Shown piece after piece: positions 49,801 to 62,560 of a stretch of 64,000 nt of DNA. The stretch's first letter is position 1, and each line of letters begins with the position of its first letter. The position numbers and the translations under genes were made by a program. Source of the DNA: Osedax fenrisi (Eukaryota; Annelida; Polychaeta; Sabellida; Siboglinidae); the NCBI GenBank assembly GCA_964019155.1, contig OZ025241.1, forward strand, positions 90,922,223 to 90,986,222. Reading direction: 5' to 3'. The notes under the pieces are model-generated. The model did not search any database, was not told where the DNA came from, and saw nothing but the letters and a program-made list of their open reading frames with translations.

Positions 49801-51876
49801 TTGCTACTTTACAAATTTTCAGTTCAGCTTTCGTAACTTGAACTAAATTAAATAATGATAATCTAAATATTCATTGTAGCGTGTAATCTGCATAGAGTTC
49901 AATAAATATAGCAAGCAATCCATGTTTAGGTTCAATAGGTAAACAATTGATATACAACTTGTTGTACACTTATAGTAACACCAGACAGCATCACTATACG
50001 ATGAGATATTCACTAATTATGATGTTGATTAAACTATAAATAAACAATATCGGGCGACAGCATAGAAAAGATATTGATCTTTATCTGAAGCCCTTTAGAG
50101 GAAATAACAATATAATTAAATTTAAATACTTCATACGAAAAAAATGTACAACTTTCTTCTAATAAATATTTATTATTATTATTATTATAAAGGAGGATTA
50201 CAATTGTCAGACTTCATAGATTATTTGCCACGTGAATAAGCATATTAGCAGTGTTATTGATGAAGTAACGAATACAGCCTATAATTGTACACATATAGCT
50301 TCGAAGGGACATTAGAGCCATATATGGTTATAAGTGAAAACTGTATCTAAGTTCATGGATGGGATGAAAGGACTCCACCAAATAACAATAACAATAACAT
50401 ACACAAAGAATACGCGCACTCGAAGGCTGTCGGTACTAACAGTCTCTGTTGGCAACGTTCCACACTCTGACGGACTTGTCGTTGGAACAGGAGGCCAGCA
50501 GTGTTCCGCACGCTGAAACCTTGACCATCCTCACCCACTCGTGATGTCCGTTGAACGTTTTCACGCAATATCTATGTGGCGTATAGTAATACAGCTATAC
50601 AGTGACGTATAGCTATACAGTGATATCACTCTAGGATATAACAATGTTTCATGATTTTAAAGATATGTATAACTAAATATATATATTATTAACATATTAA
50701 TTATAGGAATATAAAACATAGCATGTCTGGAAAGGTGAAGCCACACTCGCGATTATTTTCACAAATTAGCGAATAATCATGGTTTTATAGATCAAACATA
50801 TTAGGTATTAGATATAAGTGAGGGTATTTCGAGGGTATATTCGCAAGCATGGCCTCCCCCTAATGCATAACCAATATTAAACTCAAGCGAAAATATACAA
50901 ACCTAGTTTTTGTATCAAATGTTTATTGTAAAATAACAATAAATATATATTTATTAATCATCGCAGTTCTTTTATCTATATGTTTGTTATGTTAACCAAA
51001 TATTTACTCAATATTTTATAAATACGCATATAGGACAGAATTAGTATATGAAAAAGGTAATGATTATCGATGACCTTACTAAGGTCATAGATACTGATGG
51101 TAAGTTGGAGAGAAGATACAAACCCAGTGGATACCTCCCACATCTTCAGTGTCTTATCTCTCGAGGCAGAGATTATGAAGTCCCCGCTAGGCATGAAACA
51201 CACGCTCGATACATTGTGGTCGTGACCTGCCAATGTAATGTGAGAGCTATCATGTGTATGTAAGTGTATGTATGTGTGTGTGTGTATGTGTGCGTGTATG
51301 TGTGTGTATGTGTGTGTGTATGTGTGTGTATATGTCATCGATATAAAGAAAGTGGATAAGCAATTGAATGTAGTGTATGGCACTATACGCTACGAGCGCT
51401 GCAGTCGAAACCCACTATCTGGCCCACTACTTTTTATTTATAATAATATGTATCTATCATATATATATTGATAATCACTACCAATTTTAATGTACTATCT
51501 ATACTAAAAATAAAATTATATATTTAAAATACATAATATCAACATTCCTCGAAATTTTGTGTAATTAAATTGAAGATATAATACTATTTTATTGATTTTA
51601 TTGATATTTATAATTTAAATCCATTGATATAGATAGAAGTCACTTTAATCTATTTCGACGAAAAGCCTACTATTTTAATATTTGACATATATAATATAAC
51701 TAATATCCAATCAAAATCACTGATGCCATTTTGTTTATCGATAAAATTGTCATTCGCGTATCTATCTTTTACATGCATTGTGTGCGTCAATTGCTTATCC
51801 ACTTTCTTTATATCGATGGTATATGTGTGTGTGTATGTATGTGTGTGTGAGAGAAGGATATGTATGTAATGCAACC

Positions 51877-51910
<34 letters not shown>

Positions 51911-52318
51911 AGGATATTTATCACCATCATATGCACAAACATAGCAATAGATATATGAACAATAAGTTATTGTCAATAACACAATAATAATAATAATGAT
52001 GAATAGTTTCCACACCATCATACATATAAGAGGAATAGATACATTAATACAGTAACATAATATTGGATATTTATAGTTCAATAATTAAATAGTACTATAT
52101 AGTTAGGTATTTCATCAATGAACATTTGAAGCAAAGTTTACTGAAATCTTTCTTATATTTAATCACACATACACATTCTATAAATCAATAAATCTCATAA
52201 GTTTTTTACATTTTTAAACTATATTATTAAACATTGTTAATAAACATAAATCATTAATAATATTAGTTAAATTTATAAATAATAAATGTTCACAACAATT
52301 TTGTATGACATAATATTA

Positions 52319-52365
<47 letters not shown>

Positions 52366-55300
52366 ATTTGTATGCACAATCATATTTCCATATAATTATT
52401 TATAAAATAACAAACAATTATTATATTAATAATATTACAGAAAAATATTATTTCACGATACCGATAAAATAACTTCCATACTGAAATTTAAATATACATT
52501 CTATAACTATATATATATTGCATAACATTATTATTACATATGAGCAAGTAATGAAATACCCTCTGTCATCATTCGTTTTATGTAATATCAAGTTTACGAA
52601 TATAATTAATTTACAAAATTAACACTACAAACCCATGTAAATACGTAACTAAAAGCGTGATTATCAAAATTAGTGCCGTAATTAGTGGTAGAAGAGGTGA
52701 GAGCGAGGGGGAATTAATAACAACTAGGTGCATTGAAGTGCCGTATTATTCATTTATATGCTAATTATGGGATCATGTTACAGCCACGCAAACATAATCT
52801 GTGTGTGTATGTATGTAACATGTATGTGTATGTGTATGTGTATGTGTGTGTATGCTACATGACAAATCATTGTGATCGGTTTAGATATTCAATAACTGAT
52901 ATAATGGTTGTGTACCTGTGCCATGTGAATAGATACGGATACATTATGCATTCAACACTGCCTATAAATAATGAATGCTTGTGACAATTTGCTGGTATTC
53001 TATTGGTCAATAGCTATGCATGAGAGTCAATAGATATACTGTATATATATATGTATAATGTCTTGTCATATAGTTGATTCACTTCCTAATATGGTATTCG
53101 TCAAGTGCCTGTCGTCTTTTATTAATTATTAATTGCGTAGAGTACAGGTTATGTGTGCGTGTTTATACATATATAGACGCTGCTGTATTAATAGATACAT
53201 GTGTTTATAGGATTATGTAGGTCTATTTCAATATAGGTTACTGTTACAAAGTATATCAATACTGGACATGTATTCAAATAGTAGTGAAATCCCAAACGGA
53301 CGTACTTTATTAAGTATATATACACATTTATTATTCATTCTATAGAATGTAATATGTATATTTATATATCGCTTTCCAACCACGATATATATTTTTTAAA
53401 TATGATTATAAAACGGTTACATTTTAATACTATTAGTGACAAAATATATATATGTAAATAGATAGTTGTATGATAGATTACTGAATTGTATATTTAATTC
53501 TTTTACTAATTATTTTATTAATGTATACAAAATATTATAAATTTATAAAATTGTATATTTAAAACTGTATATAACCAAATATATTTTAATAAATTATATT
53601 ATTATATTATAATTATAAGTATGATTACTATACTATTATGATATATTCATATACTGGTAGTTATTATTAATAATTTTTACAATTAAAAAATCACAAAATT
53701 AAACATATTAAATTTTACAGGAATTATTACTATAATTTACACATGTATCAAATAAATTATACGATATTGATATTTTATAGCCTATAATATATATCTATAA
53801 TATATTCGCTTATGAAAATAGGGAATTACAGGTATAAACAAATATATTAATGACATGTCAATCATAAATGTCAATATTGTGACATGGCATCAGCAATAAA
53901 TAATCAATAAAATATGGTTTACATAAATCAATGAACATTTCAGAAAAACCAATAATATATAATATAATGTACTTAATTTGTAAAATAGACAATAATTTGA
54001 AAAATACACTCTAAAATATAATATATACATAATATGATATAAATATAGTTATTTAAATAAATTATATTATGATGATGATGATATTGAGTTTATTAGCACT
54101 AAAATAGGGTCATGTAGACCCCTTCGCTCGTGCGGGAAGAAAATAATAATAAAATAATAGTAATACGATAATATTTTTGATAATAATATACATTCAATAT
54201 ACAACGGAAAAACAATAATAAACAATATAAAGGACTATTATATACTACAGTCTGCATTGATATGGTGTAGTTGTATATACTACAGACTGCATTGATATAG
54301 TATAGTGTTATATAATAATAAGATAATAATAATACAATAACAATTTAATAATGATATAAATTTAATATAACACGGATACAAATAATACGTTGGATGATTT
54401 AATGATTATGGGTAGAGAGAAAAGAAGAAGTAAGATTTATGAATCTTTTGTGGGATCTAATAGAACGAATGGTAGGAGGGAGGGAATTCCATAGGGTTGG
54501 ACCGGAATTTTTAAAAGCTCTAGAATTTAGGGACGTTTTACTAGAGTTCTGGGAGATAAGTAGAGGAGCATTTTGGTAACGAAGAGAAGATAATATAGTA
54601 CGTTTTTTAATTAGATCAGAGATATAGCTAGGGGTAAAAGAATATATTGATTTATGGATTATAGATAGTATACGTAATTTACACCTGAGGGAGAAGGGTA
54701 GCCACATACGAGATGATTGATGAGATGTTGTAGTAGAGTGATCCAGTCGAGTTAAACAGTAAGTAGTACGTATTGAGGAACGGATAATCCGATTAAGTGG
54801 AGCAGTAGCTTTAGCAGGAAGTAAATTCAGTAGGGAAGAACAGTAGTCAATACGTGAAAGTACAAGAGCATTAATTAGAGTTTTAGTAAGGTTTCTGGAA
54901 AGTGATGTCCGTATTTTTTTAATTCTGAAGAGATGAAAGTTGGATGATTTTGTAATGGATGATATGTGATTCTTAAATGATAATTTGTCATCAAATACTA
55001 ATCCTAGGTTTTTGGAGGAATGAGAAGGAGAAATAATCATGTTATTTAGAGTAAAGTTTGGAAAGGAAGTTTCAGAAGTAGATATGTTAAGTACAGTAGT
55101 CTTAGAGGAATTAATTAGTAGTTTATTGGAGAGGAGCCATAATCTTATGGAGTTAGCACACTCGATTAATTCAGAGTTAATGGTATTATGAGAATTTATA
55201 GGGAAAAAGGTAAACAGTTGGATATCATCAGCAAAAATATGGTAGTGGATATTTGGAAATTTCTTAATTAGATCAGCAATAGGGCGGATATAAATAGAAA

Positions 55301-58300
55301 AGAGGGATGGACCTAGAACAGATCCTTGGGGAATACCGTGGTTAAGAGGAGAAAGAGGCGAGTAAGATTTGTCAATCATAATAGAGATATTCCTGTTAGT
55401 GAGATATGAAGTAAACCATTTTAATGCTAAGCCAGATATACCCATTAAAGTAAGTCGCGATATTAATATGTTATGGTCCAGGGTATCAAAAGCAGATGAT
55501 AGATCAAGTAGGATTAGCTGGCAACACGTGTTGCTATTTAAGGTAGATAATATAGTGTCAGTAATACGGAGGAGAGCTGTTTCGGTTGAATGACCCTTAC
55601 GAAAAGCGCTTTGAAACGGGTCGAAAAGATTATTTTTACTTACATGGGCTATGAGTTGTTTGGAAACAATTCTTTCTAATATTTTACTTAATAAGGGTAG
55701 GTGGGAGATCGGGCGATAATTGCTAAATGAGTTTGGGTCTAAGTTTTGTTTTTTTAGAATTGGGGATATTATGGCAGTCTTGAGACAGGGTGAAACTTGG
55801 CCAGAGTTTAGTGAGTTCGCAACAATATCCAAGAAAATAGGAGAAAATAAGGGTGAAAGTTTGTGATATAATGATAAAGGTAGGGGATCAGTGGGGGAGG
55901 TACAGTGAGATTTCATGAGTAGGTCATTTACTTCATACAGTGAAGGAATAGTGAATGTACTTAATGAGTCAATATGATGGGTAATATATATGGTAGGATT
56001 GAGTATGGGTTGAGTAGATGCGCAAATAATATTATTAATGATTGCAATTTTATGTTTAAAGAATTTTTCAAAATTTTTCAGATTATATATTTTATTATTA
56101 TTATAAATATATATTAATATCCAAAAGTTATAAAAGAGAAAGGAATACGTTTGATACCTGTAATATACACTTGGTATATTCCAAAATATATACTTTTCAG
56201 TGGTGTATTTCAATGTAATTCAATGATTTCATAGATAATATAGATATTAATTTATTTATAAAATTAAAATGATTCATTTTTTATATTAATTATTATAAAT
56301 TTGTATTAATTTAAAAATATGTCATTAAAAATATAAATTTGATTTAGTGAAAGATATTTTCAATATTATTTATATCGACAATATATACAATATAATCGAG
56401 TTTATGCATTGATTTGTATATAAAATTCAAATATGTACTCCTAGACCAATGCAATAGGATCAAATCATTCAAACTCTCTCAAAAAAATATATTTAAGCAG
56501 ACATAATTTCTATAATCAAGTAAAGGACATCTGTTTACATATATTTTTAGAAAATTATATTTTACTCAGTAATCATTTTATCAAATTATATGATAGTCCA
56601 AGAATGTATATTTTTATTATAAATTTAATATTCAAATAAATCAAATTGTTTTTATAAATGATATTAATACGATTATATTATTAGAATATACATTATATTA
56701 TTTAGATAATACAATATTTAAATGTCGATACAAATACCTTTAAATTTAAACCTAATTTATAAATAAATGTATATTTTAATAAAATGCATAAGGAAATATA
56801 TATTTTTTTTAAATATTCTATTAATTTATAATAAATAAATATCATGTATATTTGAAATCATCGAAATATAAATAAATGTATCACTGCATGAATATCGGAG
56901 TAAAAATGTATATTTTAATAAAATATGCATAAGGAAATATATATTTTTTTTAAATATTCTATTAATTTATAATAAATAAATATCAGGTATATTTGAAATC
57001 ATCGAAATATAAATAAATGTATCACTGCAAGAGTCTATATCGGAGTAAAAATAGTTACAATAACCGGAGATAAGATGTCCTATCCTCAGTTTTAGGTATG
57101 CTATATTAAATAGTTACTATAGTTATTATACTAGTACTATAGTTTATAGTACTATAATAGTGGTACACTAGTTCACTCTATTAATACGATGATATATTAA
57201 CACAAACCTTGCATGCTTTTAATGCAGTCAAAGTCTTGTTGCGCGTTCCAGAGTTTGATGCTGAGATCAGCGGAACATGATACCAGCAGGTGACCCGTGT
57301 GGTCAAAGTCTATGTCCTGAACGCTGTCCGTGTGTCCTTTTAGTGTCTTCTCAAATTCACCCTTTTCGTAATCCCATATCTAATATAACAATAGCACTAT
57401 TATTATAATTATCTCCTTATTTAATATATATATATATATCTTTTAAAACATTTAATATAAGTCAGTGTTGTTAAAGAATAACATGCAATCATTGATTGAT
57501 ATAATCATATACTAATGATTGTCTCTAAATGGGCCATATTGATATAATGTACCCGCATCTCAGGTACTTTAATTAAATAATGACTAAAGAGACGTTCACA
57601 CAATACTAATTAAAATCTCCGATAATGTAAGATAACATGAGATTAATAGTTAATATAAGATTACTATACATTAGATGTATTATACATCATGTATATAACT
57701 ACAAAGTAAGACTGCATATTAATGATGACTAACAACACTATTATATCTAACAAGCATACTTATAGTTTCACTATAGATAGTAAGATTAACTGTTAATACG
57801 TTATTCATGTCTTAAAATAATGTTAATGATTTATTATTTTGTAATTATGAATATGGCATACTATTTTATAATGCATAATAATCATTGATTTTTCGATAAT
57901 ATTCTATTTCACTAATATCCGTTATTGAAAATTCATATAAATATAGAGTTGTCCTGAACATGTGAGCTAACTACTTAGTAGTGAAGATATACACTGCAGT
58001 GAATGATTAGCACTATAAGCAATAGTATAGATTTATATGTCGGTAAACATTGCTTTGAAATGAAGCGATAGTTAAAGTTTATATAAATCATTGATGACCA
58101 TTTATCGCAATGCTATTACATTATATTGATGATTATATCACAGTACACATGTATAACTACTAGTTATTTACTAGTGATGATTATATTTGAATAATATATA
58201 TAAATTATACATCTTCCCTAATAATAAAATATTGCCTAATTTTCATAAATATTAATTTTTCAAAAATATTTATGATGCTGTGTAATTATTACTTTAATTT

Positions 58301-59395
58301 AATCATATATTTAATGATAACACATTGATTTGTGTTTTATTAATCTACATATCCATTGATGATTTACAATCACAAAGTTAATAATAATAATATGTGATGC
58401 GTACACAATTTCATACAATTTACATGTTTTTAGAAGTTTTGATATATAAATACAAAATTAAAAAGCCACTTATTAGAACATGACTATAAATAAGAAAAGT
58501 CACAACAAAAGCGACGCAAGTATTAGTCTACGATCTTTGCTAGGCTAATCACCACCACCAGGAGGCGAGAGGTGGCATACTACTAACTTTAATAGTGGCA
58601 TCTTCACTGGCCGAAGCAGCTATGGTGAAGTGCGGATGAAACCGAACCCTCGTGATGGGCGCACGGTGACCTAACAAAGAGTATCGCTCGGGAGGTCGCG
58701 GTATCCACTCTGCGGGTGACTTACGTTCCCCGAGGCCGCCCGTACGACCTCTAAGCTCAGCTTCGTGGTCGCCTAGCTTCGACTCGAGGTCCATGACCTT
58801 CTTCTGGAGACGTATCACAGACGTCCATTTCTTCTCGAGGAGACCGGCGTATTTCTTCTCGATGGTGGCTTCCTGTGTTAGAGAAGAGTGACTAATAATA
58901 ACCAGTAGTATAGCCGCAGCAGCAGTAGCAGTAGTGGTGGTGGCGTTAGGGGAGGTGTAGGAATGTATATAAATAGGACGTCTATATATATACATATATA
59001 TACATATATAGATAGAAATATATATAAATAATAAACAATGCGCACGTGTAAACATAATCGATGGTACAAACAATATCCGCCTCGCTGAGGAACTCCTTTA
59101 ACGTGTTGCCGTAGCCATTCGTACTTAGATAGTCAGCCACTGCCTTATTTCTGTAATGAATATTTAACATAGCGGGCATAGTGACAATCAATAATATCAT
59201 ATATTTATTATGTATATATATATATACATACATACATACATACATACATACATACATACGTGTGTGTGTGTGTGTATATATGTGTATAAGTGTGAATATA
59301 TTTATGTATAATGAGAACACTTTACAATAATGAATATAAATATGTAATAATATAGAAACCAACAATTCATCCTTCTGCCGCGATGATAAAATCAT
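42014..59395 (-). CDS. PAFAH1B1: LIS1, dynein regulator and WD40 protein, complete, 9 exons
   Basis: LIS1 binds the dynein motor domain and controls microtubule-based transport, nuclear positioning and mitosis; it is also the beta subunit of cytosolic PAF acetylhydrolase 1b. Exons in transcript order: 59395-59364, 59150-59072, 58872-58588, 57379-57208, 51226-51124, 50571-50441, 46007-45811, 43176-43020, 42087-42014. They total 1230 nt, giving 409 aa, one less than human, and every phase closes. The N-terminus (MILSSRQKDELNKAVADYL) is the LisH dimerisation motif. A coiled coil follows (KKYAGLLEKKWTSVIRLQKK), then WIPRPPERYSLLGHRAPITR opens the WD40 propeller. Repeats carry GHTDSVQDI, GHDHNVSSV, GHHEWVRMV, EHDHVVECI, GHDNWVRSL and HPHFVTSI, and the C-terminus is VWECR as in other animals. 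The donor at 43019 is GCAAGT, a GC-AG intron proved by phase (ATA G joined to AT TTC gives IDF). Introns 4, 6 and 7 carry transposons. Confidence 0.97.
43732..44405. mobile_element. DNA transposon remnant with TTCACACC ends, TTA duplication
   Basis: The left end reads TAGTGTGTTCACACCAATTC and the right end, reverse-complemented, TAGGGTGTTCACACCAATTC; the match continues through CGTTTTCTTACG. TTA flanks both ends (43729-43731 and 44406-44408). A 3-bp TTA duplication suits PIF/Harbinger (Tourist-like) elements, but the class is tentative. It has no transposase, and a large perfect palindrome fills its centre. It lies in LIS1 intron 7. Confidence 0.75.
43819..44084. repeat. Perfect 266-bp palindrome
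   Basis: Arms of about 122 bp each with a 22-nt spacer (43941-43962). The non-repetitive arm core, 43852-43940, pairs base for base with 43963-44051, and the outer 33 bp on each side are (TA)n. It can fold into a long hairpin in RNA or a cruciform in DNA. Confidence 0.95.
44459..45595. mobile_element. hAT-like non-autonomous element, about 1.1 kb
   Basis: The left end has CAGGGATGGGGTCAAATA and the right end, reverse-complemented, TAGGGTCGGGGTCAAATA. Both run inward into TATTTGTATTTG-type sequence and outward into a shared ATTCATTAT. CAGGG-TGGG ends with TATTTGTATTT sub-termini are typical of hAT MITEs. No 8-bp duplication is evident, and there is no transposase frame. It lies in LIS1 intron 7, close to exon 7. 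Confidence 0.6.
46016..46034. repeat. 19-bp homopolymer G (poly-C in LIS1 sense)
   Basis: In the LIS1 transcript this is an uninterrupted C run about 8 nt before the acceptor of exon 7, in place of the usual mixed C/U tract. Its length may be imprecise in the assembly. Confidence 0.9.
46698..46814. repeat. (TA)n microsatellites in LIS1 intron 6
   Basis: Two TA runs, at about 46698-46720 and 46757-46814. Another lies at 46330-46372. The adjoining 46822-46889 is repeated at 47560-47637 (GAAATGATACAGGTATCGAT, then ATCTATATTACCACTT), a dispersed duplication about 740 bp apart. Confidence 0.88.
47646..49443 (+). pseudogene. Dead 5'-truncated LINE copy split by a hAT-like insertion
   Basis: It matches the C-terminal third of the LINE protein at 54399-56213, from the NKLLIN/SKTTVLNIS region onward. 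A C-to-T change makes TGA in the former TTYCLTRLD segment, followed by a one-base insertion, so the frame is broken near 48024. Coding homology stops at 48371, where a DNA transposon (48372-49276) is inserted, and resumes after it with the 3' UTR, including TTTTCTTCCCGAACAAGCGA. It is opposite to LIS1, in intron 6. Confidence 0.88.
48372..49276. mobile_element. hAT-like non-autonomous element nested in the LINE
   Basis: Ends CAGGGTTGATGATTTTTTCG on the left and, reverse-complemented, CAGGGTGGATTCGATTTTTA on the right. Target duplication of 8 bp with one mismatch: CTCTAATC (48364-48371) and CTCAAATC (49277-49284). Sub-terminal AAAACC/GGTTTTT repeats are frequent, and a small palindrome around ATCAAATGTAATTATATAAT lies near 48640-48690. 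No transposase. CAGGG ends plus an 8-bp duplication point to hAT. Confidence 0.8.
50297..50390 (+). mobile_element. Truncated SINE family A copy
   Basis: It matches the 3' part of the element at 36141-36428 (TTCGAAGGGACATTAGAGCC, GGATGGGATGAAAGGACTCC) and ends in an AATAACAATAACAATAAC tail. The tRNA-like head is missing. It lies about 50 bp from LIS1 exon 6, on the opposite strand. Confidence 0.75.
51334..51822. repeat. Inverted pair beside LIS1 exon 5
   Basis: CATCGATATAAAGAAAGTGG plus ATAAGCAATTGA at 51334-51367 recurs reverse-complemented at about 51789-51822. Each copy sits next to a (TGTA/TG)n microsatellite. Origin unknown; it may be the ends of a small element. An (AAT)n run lies at 51880-51908. 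Confidence 0.6.
52325..52362. repeat. (TA)n microsatellite in LIS1 intron 4
   Basis: A pure TA run. The surrounding intron 51909-54068 is AT-rich with a TATGTG-type repeat near 52801-52853, and no coding signal was seen. Confidence 0.9.
54069..56110 (-). mobile_element. 5'-truncated CR1/L2-like LINE with intact reverse-transcriptase frame
   Basis: The open frame 56213-54399 (604 codons) is uninterrupted. Its first 50 or so residues look like flanking AT-rich DNA; LINE homology begins near FFKHKIAIIN. Reverse-transcriptase blocks are complete: NYRPISHLPLLSKILERIVS (165-184), QSAFRKGHSTETALL (201-215), LLDLSSAFDTLDHNIL (235-250), GIPQGSVLGP (293-302) and the catalytic FADD (327-330). The C-terminus has GPTLWNSLP. 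No endonuclease domain is present, so the copy is 5'-truncated and cannot move alone. A 3' UTR of about 330 bp ends in a short (ATC)n-type tail at 54069-54080, as in CR1/L2 groups. It lies in LIS1 intron 4, sense to the gene. Confidence 0.92.
56185..56480. mobile_element. Third, partial copy of the GGACAGGACA-type repeat
   Basis: It shares ATATACTTTTCAGTGGTGTA and the ATTAAAAATATAAATTT and GAGTTTATGCATTGAT phrases, in order, with 17849-18287. The 5'-truncated LINE abuts its left side, so the LINE may have inserted into it. Confidence 0.5.
56765..57050. repeat. About 145-bp tandem duplication
   Basis: Two near-identical copies containing TATATTTTAATAAAATGCAT, CATCGAAATATAAATAAATG and ATCGGAGTAAAAAT, differing by a few small changes. 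It lies in LIS1 intron 4, just before exon 4. Confidence 0.9.
57380..58587. other. LIS1 intron 3, AT-rich, nothing recognised
   Basis: Apart from a short (TA)n run near 57422-57439 and the motif at 58555, I see no repeat family, RNA gene or coding sequence in this intron. Confidence 0.5.
58555..58567 (+). promoter_or_regulatory. CTCF-like motif after LIS1 exon 3
   Basis: CCACCAGGAGGCG, preceded by CCACCA, is a near match to the CTCF core. It lies 21-33 nt downstream of the exon 3 donor of LIS1. A motif match only. Confidence 0.3.
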
Positions 59396-59478
59396 AATTG
59401 TCCACTATAATAGCATAAGTCAAGCTCTGATACTTTCTGTTCAATTATTATTAGGATTTCCATTAGTAGATATATACA

Positions 59479-59483
<5 letters not shown>

Positions 59484-59521
<38 letters not shown>

Positions 59522-59534
59522 TATATAATATATA

Positions 59535-59606
<72 letters not shown>

Positions 59607-59640
59607 TGTATATATATTAATATATTAATAGATAATATAT
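59484..59640. repeat. (TA)n block upstream of LIS1
   Basis: About 150 bp of TA with short ATAATATA interruptions and self-complementary halves, within 100-250 bp of the LIS1 start codon. A (CATA)n run lies inside intron 1 at 59225-59258. Another (TA)n is at 60412-60466. Confidence 0.9.
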
Positions 59641-60408
59641 ATTATATAAAAAATAAATGTGATAGGATTAACATATTCTGGACCATACTATTATTGTAAG
59701 ATTAATAAAATACATACTGTATCTGATGACATGACTGTATATAGAGATAGCCTATAATAGAGAAGATGTGAAATCAATAATGTACGGTTAGCTTAGAGAT
59801 CCACATTGTAAATAAGTTAACATATGGTATGAGAAATTAGCATTAGTATTATGTAATCACACAGAAATTAATCTTTTGAAATGATAAACGCTTATACATC
59901 ACACTAAATACATCAATATACATATAAATATATTGTAATAATGAAGATGTTGTGTATTAACATTAAATATATGTATGAACATTTGATATAATAATCAATG
60001 AATATGATAAAATAATAAATTAATATCAGTTAATAATTATAATTCACCTAAATAAATATTTAATTTAAATAATATATTATTTTATTAGATACATTATAAT
60101 TATTAACTCTAATTTTGATCTAATTCTCTCACTTTTATAATGAAATAAATATAATTTACTTTATAAATTACAATGTACCTAAAATGTTAGTTTCTTTTTG
60201 TTTTATTTATAATTATATAAGAATTATAAATATTTACATTATTGTAAAATAGTACATTATTACAAATAGTCAGTGATTATAATGCATATTAATAATTAAT
60301 AATACATTATGATCTGATATTGGAAAATAATATTTACAAAACTATCACATTATCAAACTATAAATTAATACTCATTATTATATAATATCGATATACATTA
60401 TATTGTCA

Positions 60409-60470
<62 letters not shown>

Positions 60471-60912
60471 TAATAAAGAAATAATATCAAAGAGTTGTAT
60501 CAGGTAAATGTTTATAGGGCCAGTAAAATCTATAATACTTTTATTTAATGGATAGCAATATAACATATGAACACCTAATGTAGGATATAATGTTTAAAAA
60601 TGAAATATAACTGTTTATAAATCTATATTAGAAGCACATTAAAGATTGCATAAGTTATTATGTAATAAGATATATTTTTTAAAAAGGTATTTCATAGTAA
60701 ACTGATGAATACAAATTTGTCAATTTTAGACTTTTTTATTTTTTATGAAATATTCAAAGTATAGAATTGATATAGTTTGATATAAATGCTATATTTAAGT
60801 TTGAAATCAGTATTCTATAGTTTGGGCATTTATAAATATTTATTAAAATAAATATATTATGAATTATTTGTAAGTGAATAAAATACAAATCAGTATTGAA
60901 TTGAAAATCTAT

Positions 60913-61122
60913 TATCCCACTACCAGTATTTCCGGAAATAATGTTAAGAAATTTAAAGTGATTTTTTCTAGAAATTTTTCTAGAAACTACAATTGTAGTG
61001 GGATACCCCCTTACTTTCCGGCAACTTGCCAGAAATATAGTAATTTAAAGGGGATATCCCACTACAACTTGCAGGAAAATCACTTTCTAGTAAACATTTC
61101 CGGTAATATTGGTAGTGGAATA
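60913..61122. mobile_element. MITE-like inverted-repeat element, about 210 bp
   Basis: The left end TATCCCACTACCAGTATTTC and the reverse complement of the right end, TATTCCACTACCAATATTAC, match through CGGAAAT and a later AGTGATTTT. The interior holds two further inverted copies of GTAGTGGGATA-CCCC. No coding capacity and no convincing target duplication. Confidence 0.6.
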
Positions 61123-61869
61123 CACCCTTTATGAGTATTATTTATTATATTACAATTATCCATCTATTTATATTTGACAATATAGTTAAAATATTACTTT
61201 ATAGAAGATAATTGATATTTATTTTTATTTTTGTTAAGAACTATATTAAATTATTGTATATATTTGTTTACTATTTATTAACTCGCGGAGAAATTCAAGG
61301 TGGAATTCAATTAATATCATGTTAGTATATACATATTAGTAATATGTATACTAAATTCTTGCATTTAATAAAATATAAGGATAAATTAATTCAAATACAT
61401 ATTGTTACAATATTATTGTATCATATTATATTAGGAAAGATAATAATAATAATACATAAAAGTTAAATGATATATAGTTAAACTAATCGATACATAAATA
61501 AAACTAACTTTTAATTATATTTTTATAGTATAATAATAATAAATATTCATAAATATACTTACTATAAATAATTGTTCTTGCTAAATATAATCAATGAATT
61601 GTATTATTACACTGATTATATATATATATATATATATAAATATATATAATATAATTAATTTTACTATCATAAATAATTCATCACAATTTAAATTACAAAT
61701 ATTGATTTCGCTAGTTCAAACATATTTTTCAAATATTGTATTACTCTTCAGGAAAGTGGTAAATTAGGGTAAACATTATCCTTTAAATCATAATAACTTT
61801 TATATTTTATATAAACTAAATATATATAATTATATTAAATAATTATGGATTATATACGGATAGCTCATA

Positions 61870-62560
61870 AAGTACTCAGCCCATGTCAAACAATCTTGGT
61901 GTTATATTTAACAATACTTTTAGTTTTTATAGACAACTATCTCACATAAAGCTACTAAACTATCAAATACATTCACTGCGCCTTATTCTTCATTCAATAT
62001 CGATATCCACCGCTACTATTATAGCTTCTGCCTACATCCTACTTCTATTCGACGATTGCAATTTTATCCTTTACAATAATCTCTCATCGTATATTACTAA
62101 ACTCCAAATTATTCAAAATTCTATAGCTAGGTATATTATATACCGTATATAGGTATATTCAATATAGCAAAATACTCCCATACTCATACATCTCCATTCC
62201 TAGCTCAACTCCATTGGCTACCTGTACGCCATAGAATCCTTTATAAAACCCTAATACTGGCACATAAAACAAGCCACCATGACTCTCCCGAGTATCTGGC
62301 ATTCCTACTCAAACTTAAACTACCAACTAGTACCACTACACGCTCCACCAATATGTTTCTACTTCAACTACCTCCTAAACATAACTTACATTCAACTAAC
62401 ACTCGCACCTGATCAATATCTGTCCCATACTCTTGGACTATTCTCCCTACACTCATCCATATGACACTATCCACTCTAAACTTCAAGAAACTTCTTAAAA
62501 CGCATTTATTCAAAGAACAAAATAAATTTCACACATATATGGATGGCAAATTATTGCTTT
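61870..62560 (+). pseudogene. Degraded C-terminal part of a LINE protein
   Basis: Homology to the end of CR1/L2-type reverse-transcriptase proteins is spread over several frames: NNLGVIFNNTFSF and SYITKLQIIQNSIARYI from 61883, then PFLAQLHWLPVRHRILYKTL and SPEYLAFLLKL from about 62195, then FKKLLKTHLFKEQ near 62485-62523. Stops and frame changes separate them. It is a different subfamily from the LINE at 54069-56110. The flanks 61123-61869 and 62561-64000 are AT-rich; only weak inverted similarity (TTTCGTGCACAG-type) is seen at 63650-63835. Confidence 0.75.
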
